Shown piece by piece: positions 7,541 through 15,234 of a stretch of DNA of 64,000 bases. Below the pieces are notes generated by a model. The model was not told the DNA's origin. It saw only the letters and a program-made list of their open reading frames with translations, and ran no database searches. Made by a program: the position numbers and the translations under genes. Within the stretch, counting starts at the first letter, position 1. Each line of letters begins with the position of its first letter. This DNA is from Actinospica robiniae DSM 44927 (GTDB taxonomy: Bacteria; Actinomycetota; Actinomycetes; Streptomycetales; Catenulisporaceae), in the NCBI RefSeq assembly GCF_000504285.1, contig NZ_KI632511.1:8972154-9036153 (forward strand), in the 5' to 3' direction.

Positions 7541-8449
7541 TTGACGTTCCACCGTCTGTCCCTGTCCGCCCCTGCCCGCAAGCGTGTCCGGACCGTCACC
7601 CTGAGTGCCGCCGTGATCGCCGGCGTGGCGATGCCGACGCTGGCCCAGGCTGCGACGATCGGTTCGACCCACACTCCGACGCAGCAGACCGCGCAGGCCG
7701 CCTCCGGCACCACGGCCACCGCGACCAACGTGTCCGACTCGACCCCCACCTCGAGCGACACCACCCGCTACACCGTCGTCGCCGGCGACACCCTGTTCGG
7801 CATAGCCAAGAGCAAGCTCGGTAACGGCGACGACTACCACAAGCTCTGGAACCTGAACAAGGACCGCACCGAGTCCGACGGCGCCAAGTTCACCAACGAG
7901 GACCTCATCCAGATCGGCTGGACCATCCTGGTCCCGTCCGGCAGCGCGTCCTCCACCTCGAGCGACTCCGCGACCACCGCCACCACCTCCTCGTCGGCGG
8001 GTTCGGACCAGTCCTCGACCGGCTCCAGCGCCTCGAGCAACTCGTCCGCCAAGGCGTCTTCGAGCACCAGCTCGTCCTCGAGCACGGACTCGACCACCAC
8101 CTACGCGGACAACCTGGACGGCTGGATCAACCAGGCCATCTCGATCCTGAACGCGCACGGCTACTCGGTGTCCTACAACGCGATCTACCAGACCGCGATG
8201 AACGAGTCCTCCGGCAACCCGAGCGCCGAGAACGGCTGGGACTCCAACGCCGCCGCCGGCACCCCGTCGATCGGCCTCATGCAGATGATCCAGCCGACCT
8301 TCGACGCCTACGCGCTCTCCGGCTACAACGACATCTACAACCCGGTCGACAACATCATCTCCGCGGTCATCTACGCGCAGGCCACCTACGGCGGCCTGGA
8401 CAACGTCGTCGCCGCCCGCTGCGGCGGTTCGTGCTGGTACGGCTACTAA
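7541..8449 (+). CDS. Secreted LysM/transglycosylase-SLT-like cell-wall hydrolase
   Basis: 302-aa exported peptidoglycan-active protein. A basic N-terminus and hydrophobic segment end in TLAQA, giving a signal peptide of about 37 residues. A LysM domain follows (near 78-128: YTVVAGDTLFGIAKSKLG to IQIGWTILVPS), then a Ser/Thr-rich linker. The C-terminal lytic-transglycosylase-like domain carries a candidate catalytic Glu222 in NESSGNP and SIGLMQMIQPTFDAY. TTG at 7541 is the start, with GAGGAAGAG a few bases upstream. Expression should fall when c-di-AMP is high because of the riboswitch leader, linking wall remodelling to turgor or cell-cycle signals. A terminator follows. Confidence 0.92.
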   Translation: MTFHRLSLSAPARKRVRTVTLSAAVIAGVAMPTLAQAATIGSTHTPTQQTAQAASGTTATATNVSDSTPTSSDTTRYTVVAGDTLFGIAKSKLGNGDDYHKLWNLNKDRTESDGAKFTNEDLIQIGWTILVPSGSASSTSSDSATTATTSSSAGSDQSSTGSSASSNSSAKASSSTSSSSSTDSTTTYADNLDGWINQAISILNAHGYSVSYNAIYQTAMNESSGNPSAENGWDSNAAAGTPSIGLMQMIQPTFDAYALSGYNDIYNPVDNIISAVIYAQATYGGLDNVVAARCGGSCWYGY

Positions 8450-8491
8450 GCCGACCAGTCCGGCTTGACCTGACACCGGCCGCACCGGCCC

Positions 8492-8532
8492 GACCGCACC
8501 CGCGACGCTCCCCGAGCGCCGCGGGTGCGGTC
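8492..8532 (+). terminator. Rho-independent-like terminator after LysM gene
   Basis: 13-bp perfect stem, GACCGCACCCGCG at 8492-8504 and its complement at 8520-8532, with a 15-nt loop, followed by TTTCG. It lies 43 bp after the stop. The next 270 bp up to the wecB start show no gene or other structure I can support. Confidence 0.8.
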
Positions 8533-8801
8533 TTTCGCGTGCGCGCTCACTCCGGCGGCCGATTCCTCACATGATTCAGTGATCACAATTGCGCTCGCCG
8601 GACGGGCTGACGCGGCCAGGTTGGCCCGGCCGGCGGCCTCCGCGTGCGAGTATGCGGGCGAAACCCGAAGCAGGGCCTCGTCGCCACAAGGCCCGTCCCG
8701 CGGCCGCGTCCCGTGCGCGGCCGCGGGTTGCCCGCGGACGCCGCGCTCGCCGGCCTGCGTCCGCTCCCCGCACCCGCACCGCCGCGTCCGACGGAGAGGC
8801 C

Positions 8802-9935
8802 GTGTACGATCCCTGCGCATCCATCCTCAACGGCTCGGTCGCCTTCGTCCTCGGCACCCGGCGCGAGATCGTCAAACTCGCCCCGCTGACCGGACTGTTC
8901 GCCGACGCCGCCCGGGTCATCCACACCGGCCAGCACTACGACGCGCGCCTGGACGAGGTCTTCTTCACCGACTGCGGCATGCGCCGGCCCGACGTCACCC
9001 TCGGCGTGGGCGGGATGTCCCGGGCCGGGCAGGTGGCGGCGGCGGTGGCGAACCTGGACACGCTCTTCGCCGCCGCGCGGCCGGCCGCCGTGGTGGTCCA
9101 GGGCGACACCAACTCCGCGCTGGCCGGGGCACTGGCCGCGAACGCCTACGGCATCCCGCTGGTGCACGTGGAGGCCGGGCTGCGCAGCCACGACCGGCGG
9201 ATGCCGGAGGAGAACAACCGAACCCTGATCGACCACGTCTCCGACCTGTTGTGCGCCCCCACCCGCGGCAACGTGGAGAACCTGGTGGCCGAACGGCTCG
9301 ACCCGCAGCTGGTCGAGCTGACCGGGAACACCGTGGTCGAGGCGCTGCGCCAGTCCCTGCCCGGACCCGAGGCGCGGGCCAAGGTGCTGGCCGAGGTGGG
9401 TGTGCAGGCCGGCCGGTACGTGCTCGCCACCATCCACCGCCCGGAGAACACCGACGACCCGCGCGTGCTCGGCGCGATCGTCGCCGAGCTCGAGGCGATC
9501 GGCGCGGCCGGGCGGCCGGTGCTCTTCCCGGTGCACCCGCGCACCCGGGCCGCCCTGACCCGGGTCACCGGCGGGCGGCTGGCCGAGGGGCTCTCCGCCT
9601 GCGACCCGCTCGGCTACCGCGAGTTCCTCGCCCTGGTGGCCGAATGCGCGCTGGTGGTCTCCGACTCCGGCGGTATCCAGGAGGAGACGACCGTGCTCGG
9701 CCGCCCGCTCGTGCTGGTGCGCCGCAGCACCGAACGGCCCGAGGCCCTGGCCGACTTCGCGTGCCTGGCCGAACCCGGCCCGGCGATCAGCCTCGCCGCC
9801 TTCACCCTGCTGGCCGACGTCGAGTCCGTCCACGCCCGGCTCAGTGTGCTGCCTTCGCCGTTCGGCGACGGCCGGGCCTCCTTCCGGATCAGGGACGCGA
9901 TGTTCCGGCGGGTGCCCGGATTGGGCGCGCGCTGA
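8802..9935 (+). CDS. wecB: UDP-N-acetylglucosamine 2-epimerase (non-hydrolysing)
   Basis: 377-aa GT-B-fold epimerase converting UDP-GlcNAc to UDP-ManNAc, a cytosolic precursor for surface polysaccharide or teichuronic-type polymers. Family blocks are clear: VLGTRREIVKLAPL, TGQHYDARLDEVFF, VVVQGDTNSALAGALAA, VHVEAGLRSHDRRMPEENNR, HRPENTDDPR and SDSGGIQEE. The GTG at 8802 follows GGAGAGG and gives the usual length; the open frame running upstream to 8589 is Arg/Pro-rich read-through. It converges on the diguanylate cyclase with 7 bp between stops, and no glycan cluster is adjacent. Confidence 0.92.
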   Translation: MYDPCASILNGSVAFVLGTRREIVKLAPLTGLFADAARVIHTGQHYDARLDEVFFTDCGMRRPDVTLGVGGMSRAGQVAAAVANLDTLFAAARPAAVVVQGDTNSALAGALAANAYGIPLVHVEAGLRSHDRRMPEENNRTLIDHVSDLLCAPTRGNVENLVAERLDPQLVELTGNTVVEALRQSLPGPEARAKVLAEVGVQAGRYVLATIHRPENTDDPRVLGAIVAELEAIGAAGRPVLFPVHPRTRAALTRVTGGRLAEGLSACDPLGYREFLALVAECALVVSDSGGIQEETTVLGRPLVLVRRSTERPEALADFACLAEPGPAISLAAFTLLADVESVHARLSVLPSPFGDGRASFRIRDAMFRRVPGLGAR

Positions 9936-9942
9936 CGGCCCG

Positions 9943-11010
9943 TCAATCCGCCGGCGCCCCAAGGCCGGGCGTGTAGAGCGCGATCCGGTCGCGGCCGTTG
10001 CGCTTGGCCGCGTAGAGGGCGTGGTCGGCGTTGGTGAGCAGGCCTGACACGCCGAGCTTGGAGCCGGGCGCGAGCTCGGCGACGCCGACACTGACGGTGA
10101 TCCGGTGCGGCCATCCGGCGGAATCCGTCGCGATCCGGCCGCGCAGCTGATCGGCTCGCACCGCGGCGTCGGCCAGCTCGCAGTCCACCATCAGCGCGGT
10201 GAACTCCTCGCCGCCGTGGCGCGCGGTGACGTCGCCCTCGCGCGTCTCGCGCTCCAGCAGCCTGGCCAGCCGGCGCAACGCCTCGTCGCCGGCGTCGTGC
10301 CCGGCCGTGTCGTTGAGCCGTTTGAACCGGTCGATGTCGATCATCAGCAGGCACAGCGCGGCCCCGCGCCGGCCGTGCTCGGCCGCCTGCCGCCGGAGCG
10401 CGTCGAGCAGCGTGCGCCGGTTGGCCAGGCCGGTCAACGGATCCGTGCTCGCCTGCCGGCCGAGCTCGGCCACCAGGCCGCGCACCCGGCGCTGCAGGGT
10501 GACGACGACCAGGCCGGTGAGTACCAGCGTCGCCGCCATCGGGCTGTAGTCGGTCAGGCCGAGGTGCGGGTCCACGAAGCTCGCGCCGATCAGCGCGATC
10601 ACGCAGGCGAGGGTGGTGGCCCAGGTGACCGGCTCGGTGAGCAGGCAGCTCGAGTAGAGCACCGGCCAGAGCATCAGCACCGCGCCGGTCGGGGTCATCA
10701 CCCGGCTCCAGAGCATCGGCAGCGCGGTCAGGAAGACGGCCAGGAACGGCAGCGCGACGGCGTAGCGTTCGGCCAGCCGGTTGCGCCAGATCAGCAGCAC
10801 CAGGCCGATCACCCCGGCCACGCCCGCGCAGGTGAACGCCACCGTCCACACCGTGCCCGGGCCGCGGTCACGCGGCGGGAGCCCCTGGCGGAAGGCGACC
10901 GCCGAGGCCGTGCTCAGCGCCGCGCCCACCAGGAAGAAGCCCCCGGAGGCGGTGTAGAGCGTGCGCCGGGCGGCCTGGGGCACCGGGATCGGCGGCGGGG
11001 CCTCGAGCAC
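9943..11010 (-). CDS. Membrane-bound diguanylate cyclase (GGDEF)
   Basis: 355-aa membrane enzyme making cyclic di-GMP from two GTP. Residues 20-180 form about six hydrophobic segments without a recognised sensor domain. The GGDEF domain follows (STDPLTGLANRRTLLDALRR onward), with active-site GGEEF at 266-270 and an allosteric I-site RxxD (REGD, 257-260) five residues before it, so product inhibition is expected. The start codon is GTG at 11010 without a strong ribosome site. A small ORF ends 19 bp upstream and may be co-transcribed. No EAL domain is present. Confidence 0.9.
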   Translation of the reverse strand: MLEAPPPIPVPQAARRTLYTASGGFFLVGAALSTASAVAFRQGLPPRDRGPGTVWTVAFTCAGVAGVIGLVLLIWRNRLAERYAVALPFLAVFLTALPMLWSRVMTPTGAVLMLWPVLYSSCLLTEPVTWATTLACVIALIGASFVDPHLGLTDYSPMAATLVLTGLVVVTLQRRVRGLVAELGRQASTDPLTGLANRRTLLDALRRQAAEHGRRGAALCLLMIDIDRFKRLNDTAGHDAGDEALRRLARLLERETREGDVTARHGGEEFTALMVDCELADAAVRADQLRGRIATDSAGWPHRITVSVGVAELAPGSKLGVSGLLTNADHALYAAKRNGRDRIALYTPGLGAPAD

Positions 11011-11029
11011 GGCCGGCGGGCGGCGCTGC

Positions 11030-11233
11030 TCAGCCGCGCCCGGCCGGGCGCCCCGGCCGCGCCGGCGCTCCGCCCTCGTCCCCGTCGGCCTCGCCCGGCC
11101 CCGGCCCGTCGGCCACGACCGAGGCGATCTCGACGGTGTCCTCGCCCGGCTTTCCCGCGGGCCGCCACGGCTCGCCGGACGCCTCCGCGACGGCCGTCTT
11201 CCGCTTTCCCCGCAAGACGTCCCTCAGACCCAC
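11030..11233 (-). CDS. Small hypothetical protein upstream of diguanylate cyclase
   Basis: 67-aa acidic, Gly/Pro-rich protein after a basic start (GLRDVLRGKRKTA). I recognise no family. A GGAGAG ribosome site lies close to the GTG start at 11233, and it ends 19 bp before the diguanylate cyclase, so it could be a small partner or leader gene. Codon bias alone cannot rule out chance in this GC range. Confidence 0.35.
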   Translation of the reverse strand: MGLRDVLRGKRKTAVAEASGEPWRPAGKPGEDTVEIASVVADGPGPGEADGDEGGAPARPGRPAGRG

Positions 11234-11332
11234 GGCACTCTCCGTTCCCTTGCATCGGCAGGTACGTCAAGATGCCTGCCCGGCACGGGCGCGGAGCGCA
11301 CCTGACGTGCTCCGTATGAGGGAGGGGCGCCC

Positions 11333-12829
11333 CTAGGCGGCCCAGACCTCGGGGGCGCGGAAGTAGTTGCGGCCCTGGGCCTCCCAGCGCTCGGCGTGGG
11401 CGGCCAGGCGGGTGCGGTAGTCCGCCCAGTCGCGGTGCACGGAGCTCCAGCCGACCTCGGCGTGGCCGGGCAGCCGCGGGAAGATCAGGTACTCGGCCTC
11501 GGTCATGGTCGCGACGGTCTCGGTCCACAGCGCCGCCTCGAGGCCGAGCACCCGCTCGGCCTCGACCTCGCCGAGGTAGCCGACCGGGTCCCACTCGTAC
11601 GCCTGACGCACGGGCACGTAGCCGGACCAGTCCAGCCCGAACGGCGAGTCCGGCCCGTACTGCATGTCAAGGTACGAGTGCGAGGCGGGGGAGACGATCG
11701 CCGAGGCGCCCTTGGCCACCGCGTCGCGGAACTCGTCGTCGCTCACGCCGTGCTCGACCGTCTGCCGCCCGTGGTTGCGGCCCCAGTACTGGGCCACCAC
11801 TTCGGCCGGCACGCCGGAGGCGACGATCTCCTCCCAGCCGATCACGGTCTTGCCGGTGGCCGCGGCGATCTCGGCCGCTCGGCGCAGGAAGCGGCCGAAG
11901 GCCTCCTGGTCGAGGACGTCCACCTCGTCGCCGCCGAGGTGCAGGTACGGCCCCGGCGTCATGGCGGCGAGGTCGCCGAAGACGTCCGCGAGGAACGTGT
12001 ACGTCGCCTCGTTGTCGGGATCGAGCGTGCTGAAGCCGACGTCGGTGCCGCGGTACTGCCGCGGCTGATAGTCCTTCAGCCCGAGCTCCGGGTACGCCAG
12101 CAGCGCGGCGTTGGTGTGGCCGGGGACGTCCACCTCCGGCACGACCGTGATGAACCGGTCCGCCGCGTAGGAGACCAGCTCGGCGTAGTCGGCCTGCGTG
12201 TAGAAGCCGCCCGCGCCCTCGCCCACCTGGAACCCGGAGGCCTTCGCGGTCAGCTCCGGCCGGCTCGGGATCTCGATCCGCCAGCCCTGATCGTCGCTCA
12301 GATGCAGGTGCAGGTGGTTGAACTTGTACGCGGCCAGCGCATCGATCAGCCTCTTGACATCAGGGACCGGGAAGAAGTGCCGGGCCACGTCCAGCATCGC
12401 CGAACGGTAGCCGAACCGGGGACGGTCGGCGATCTCCACGCAGGGCACGGTCCAGTCCGCCGCGGCGACGAGGGCGCCGTCCTCCACCGCGGCCGGGAGC
12501 AGCTGACGCAGCGTCTGCACGCCGCGGAACAGGCCCTGCGCGGTCGCCGCGCGCAGCGTCACCGTCTCGGTGGCGATCGTCAGCGCGTACGCCTCGTCCC
12601 CGCCGGCCGCCTCGCCCACCGACGGGTCCAGCGCGACCAGCACGTCGCCGTCCTCGCCGACCGGCAGCGGCAGGCCGGTGGGCACGCGCAGCGACGCCGC
12701 GAGGTACTCGGCCACCCGCAGCGCGTCGCCGGTCAGGCCGGGCGCGGCGATCGCGCTCTCGGCGGTCAGCCGGAACGTGCCCGGCAGTTCGTGGACCGCC
12801 AGCGGCCGGGGGATCAGTGCGAGCGTCAT
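11333..12829 (-). CDS. Beta-N-acetylhexosaminidase (GH20)
   Basis: 498-aa family 20 hexosaminidase removing terminal beta-GlcNAc/GalNAc, for example from chitobiose or wall fragments. An N-terminal GH20b domain (about residues 5-125) precedes the catalytic barrel. FNHLHLHLSDDQGWRIEIPS and YLHLGGDEVDVL are signature blocks; the Asp-Glu pair of the latter is the polarising Asp and acid/base Glu of substrate-assisted catalysis. No signal peptide is visible, so it is probably intracellular. The ATG at 12829 overlaps the upstream methyltransferase stop (ATGA). The open frame beyond the ATG is read-through. Confidence 0.92.
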   Translation of the reverse strand: MTLALIPRPLAVHELPGTFRLTAESAIAAPGLTGDALRVAEYLAASLRVPTGLPLPVGEDGDVLVALDPSVGEAAGGDEAYALTIATETVTLRAATAQGLFRGVQTLRQLLPAAVEDGALVAAADWTVPCVEIADRPRFGYRSAMLDVARHFFPVPDVKRLIDALAAYKFNHLHLHLSDDQGWRIEIPSRPELTAKASGFQVGEGAGGFYTQADYAELVSYAADRFITVVPEVDVPGHTNAALLAYPELGLKDYQPRQYRGTDVGFSTLDPDNEATYTFLADVFGDLAAMTPGPYLHLGGDEVDVLDQEAFGRFLRRAAEIAAATGKTVIGWEEIVASGVPAEVVAQYWGRNHGRQTVEHGVSDDEFRDAVAKGASAIVSPASHSYLDMQYGPDSPFGLDWSGYVPVRQAYEWDPVGYLGEVEAERVLGLEAALWTETVATMTEAEYLIFPRLPGHAEVGWSSVHRDWADYRTRLAAHAERWEAQGRNYFRAPEVWAA

Positions 12830-13647
12830 GCGTTCTTCCTTCCGACGGCGGCGTATCCGCTGTATCTGGTCACGTCGCCGCCGAGCGGATCGGGGGACGG
12901 CCGCCCGTCCGGCCGCCAGCAGGTCATGTCCACCAGCCCGGGCTCGGCGAGGTCGTATCCGGCGAGCAGCGCCTCGACCTCGGACCGGCTGCGGTAGTGC
13001 ATCTGATGGCTGGCCTTGCGGTAGACCGCCTCGGCGCGCTCGGCCATCTCCGGATCGTAGTCGTTGGTCGCGTGCGTGATCGCGATGGCCGAGCCCGGCG
13101 CGCTGGCGTCCCGGTACCGGCCGACCACCTCGGCCGGCTCGTCCCGGTCCGGCAGGAAGTGCAGCACCGCGATCATCAGCAGGGCGATCGGGCGGGAGAA
13201 GTCGAACAGTTCGGCGGTCACCGGATGCTTGAGCACGTACGCCGGGTCGCGCAGGTCGGCCAGCACCACGCCGGTGTGCGGGGTGCGGCCGAGCAGCGCC
13301 CGGCCGTGCGCGGCGGCCACCGGGTCCACGTCCACGTAGACGACCCGGGCCCGCGGATTGACCCGCTGCGCGGTCTCGTGCACGGTGCCGGCCGTGGGCA
13401 TGCCCGAACCGAGATCGAGGAATTGGTCCACCCCCGCGGCGGCCAGGTATCGTACGACCCGGTGCAGCACCGCACGCTGGGCCCGGGCGATGGCCGGCAT
13501 GTCGGGCAGGACCTGCAGGTACTCCAGCGCGAGCCGGCGGTCGGCGGCGAAGTTGTTCGAGCCGCCGAGGAAGAAGTCGTACATGCGGGCGACCGAGGGC
13601 CGTTCGATGTCGATCTCGTCCGGGGCCCACGGTGGGCGTTGATTCAC
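12826..13647 (-). CDS. SAM-dependent methyltransferase-like protein (PF04672/DUF574 type)
   Basis: 273-aa protein of an actinobacterial methyltransferase family with many paralogues and mostly unknown substrates. It opens with the family hallmark PSVARMYDFFLGGSNNFAADR. The SAM-binding loop is FLDLGSGMPTAGTVHE, followed by VVYVDVDPVA and VLADLRDP. The stop overlaps the hexosaminidase start by 4 bp, so the two are probably translated together, although a functional link is not obvious. The ATG at 13647 is at the end of a divergent intergenic region with the lectin gene. Confidence 0.88.
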   Translation of the reverse strand: MNQRPPWAPDEIDIERPSVARMYDFFLGGSNNFAADRRLALEYLQVLPDMPAIARAQRAVLHRVVRYLAAAGVDQFLDLGSGMPTAGTVHETAQRVNPRARVVYVDVDPVAAAHGRALLGRTPHTGVVLADLRDPAYVLKHPVTAELFDFSRPIALLMIAVLHFLPDRDEPAEVVGRYRDASAPGSAIAITHATNDYDPEMAERAEAVYRKASHQMHYRSRSEVEALLAGYDLAEPGLVDMTCWRPDGRPSPDPLGGDVTRYSGYAAVGRKNA

Positions 13648-13791
13648 GCTGAAGCCTCAGCTCTCACGGAATGATCAGCGGAGCACATTGTGTCACAACG
13701 GTCGCGTACGTTCGTGTTCTCGGGCGCAGGCCGGCCGTGCGTTCGAGCCACCCCTCGACGCGCGCGGTCCCACGCCCGGCAGCGTACTCCT

Positions 13792-13797
13792 TATAAT
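13792..13797 (+). promoter_or_regulatory. Candidate -10 element (TATAAT) for the lectin gene
   Basis: A perfect TATAAT in a short AT-rich island 51 bp upstream of the preferred GTG start at 13848. No convincing -35 is visible at 16-18 bp, so this is only a candidate. Confidence 0.4.
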
Positions 13798-13847
13798 GCC
13801 TCGGACAAGCTTCGGTGGCCCCACTATGGCGAAGGGCGAAACGGCAC

Positions 13848-15167
13848 GTGACTGGCGATCCCTGGCGGCCCGCGGACGAGTCCGGCGCCGCCCCGGCCCC
13901 GCAGGGGCCGTACCACGAGCAAGCGTATCCGCAGCAGTCGGGCTATCCGGAGCAGGCGTATCCGCAGCAGCCGGGCTATCCGGAGCAGGCGTACCCGCAG
14001 CAGCCGGGGTGGGCCGCCGCGCCCGATCCGCAGGGCTGGAACGCGCCCGCGCCCGGCTACCCGGCCGACCCGCAGCCGACCCAGGTCGTGGGCGGCTACG
14101 GACAGTCGCAGTGGCCGGCCGGCGGGTACGCCGCGGACGTGCAGCCGACTCAGGTGGCGCCGTCGTGGCCCGCGGACGTGCAGCCGACTCAGGTGGCCCC
14201 TTCCTGGCCCGCCGCCGGGTACGACCAGCAGCCCACCCAGCTCGCTTATCAGGCCCCGCAGACGCAGCTGCCGCAGCAGGCCCCGGCGCCCGCGCAGGCG
14301 CCCGCGCAGCAGCCCTCGAGCCGGCTCGCGCAGAACTGGGGCGCCCCGGCCGCCAGCGCCTTCTCCCAGCCGGCCGCGCCCGCGCGGCAGGACGCCGGGT
14401 ATCAGCCCACTTCGGTCCTCCCGCCGCAGCCCGGCCGGGCCGCCGGCTACCGGGACGAGTACCAGGACGCATACTCCGACCCGGACGGAGGCCGGACGCC
14501 GGTCGGATCGAGCAAGCTGCCCCGGTTCGTCCGCGAGCACCCGACCGAGGTCGGCCTCTGCGCGGCCGGCGTAGTCGCCGCCCTGGTCATCGTGGGCGTG
14601 CTGTCCCTGGGCGGCGGAGGGGGCGATCCGACCACGCAGGCGGCCAGCACCCCGGCCGCGCAGAGCACTGTCGCGACCGCGAGCCAGAGCGCGCAAGCCG
14701 TCGTCGTGCCCGAAGACACCCCGTCGCCCTCGCCGTCCTCCGCCTCGCCCTCGCCGAGTGCCGCCACCGTGCTCACCGTCGGGGCCACCGGGCCGCTGGC
14801 CAACGCCGCGTCAGGCCTCTGCCTCACCACCAGCGACCCGGCGTTCGGTCAGGGCTCTACCATCGTGCTCGCCGCGTGCGGCCAGGCGCCCACCCAGGAG
14901 TGGACGCTGACCGGTTCGAACCAGCTGACCCAGAACAACAACGCCGGCTGCCTCGACGACTACGGCATGGGTACCACGGCCGGCACCGAGGTCGACCTGG
15001 GGGCCTGCAACGGCGGCGCCAACCAGCAGTGGACGCTGCTGCCGGACGGCACGATCGTGGGCAAGTCCACCAGCCTGTGCGTGAGCCCGATCGGCGACGG
15101 CTCGGCGGCCGGCACCCAGGTCGTGCTCGAGGGCTGCGACGGGTCGGCCGCCCAGCGCTGGAGCTGA
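13848..15167 (+). CDS. Single-pass membrane protein with extracellular ricin-B-type lectin domain
   Basis: About 439 aa. The N-terminal half is a Pro/Gln/Tyr-rich cytoplasmic tail with two tandem repeat families, EQAYPQQPGYP (three copies) and ADVQPTQVAPSWP (two copies). One transmembrane helix follows (VGLCAAGVVAALVIVGVLSL), then a Ser/Pro/Ala stalk and a C-terminal ricin-type beta-trefoil lectin domain with its QxW motifs (QEWTL, QQWTL, QRW). It probably displays a sugar-binding domain outside the cell. GTG at 13848 is chosen over the ATG at 13815 because of the GAAGGG upstream. The sorting role of the proline-rich tail is unknown. Confidence 0.85.
   Translation: MTGDPWRPADESGAAPAPQGPYHEQAYPQQSGYPEQAYPQQPGYPEQAYPQQPGWAAAPDPQGWNAPAPGYPADPQPTQVVGGYGQSQWPAGGYAADVQPTQVAPSWPADVQPTQVAPSWPAAGYDQQPTQLAYQAPQTQLPQQAPAPAQAPAQQPSSRLAQNWGAPAASAFSQPAAPARQDAGYQPTSVLPPQPGRAAGYRDEYQDAYSDPDGGRTPVGSSKLPRFVREHPTEVGLCAAGVVAALVIVGVLSLGGGGGDPTTQAASTPAAQSTVATASQSAQAVVVPEDTPSPSPSSASPSPSAATVLTVGATGPLANAASGLCLTTSDPAFGQGSTIVLAACGQAPTQEWTLTGSNQLTQNNNAGCLDDYGMGTTAGTEVDLGACNGGANQQWTLLPDGTIVGKSTSLCVSPIGDGSAAGTQVVLEGCDGSAAQRWS
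13917..14015 (+). repeat. Three tandem 33-bp units (EQAYPQQ[S/P]GYP)
   Basis: Units at 13917-13949, 13950-13982 and 13983-14015, nearly identical at DNA level, encode an 11-residue Pro/Gln repeat in the cytoplasmic tail of the lectin protein. Repeat number may vary between strains. Confidence 0.85.
14133..14210 (+). repeat. Two tandem 39-bp units (ADVQPTQVAPSWP)
   Basis: Units at 14133-14171 and 14172-14210 differ by only a few bases and encode a 13-residue motif. A looser PTQ-containing copy follows downstream. Confidence 0.8.
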
Positions 15168-15183
15168 GCGCGGCACGAGACGG

Positions 15184-15216
15184 CGGCGGCCGCCCGCGGA
15201 GTGCGGGCGGCCGCCG
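15184..15216. terminator. Bidirectional hairpin terminator
   Basis: Perfect 14-bp GC stem, CGGCGGCCGCCCGC at 15184-15197 and its complement at 15203-15216, with a 5-nt loop and TGTTCGTT after it. It lies between the convergent lectin and GH74 genes. Confidence 0.85.
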
Positions 15217-15234
15217 TGTTCGTTCTCAGATGCG

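Noticed and set aside
11396-12997. 533-aa plus-strand open frame over GH20
   Set aside because: Antisense shadow of the hexosaminidase; low-complexity Val/Arg/His composition and no ribosome site or homology.
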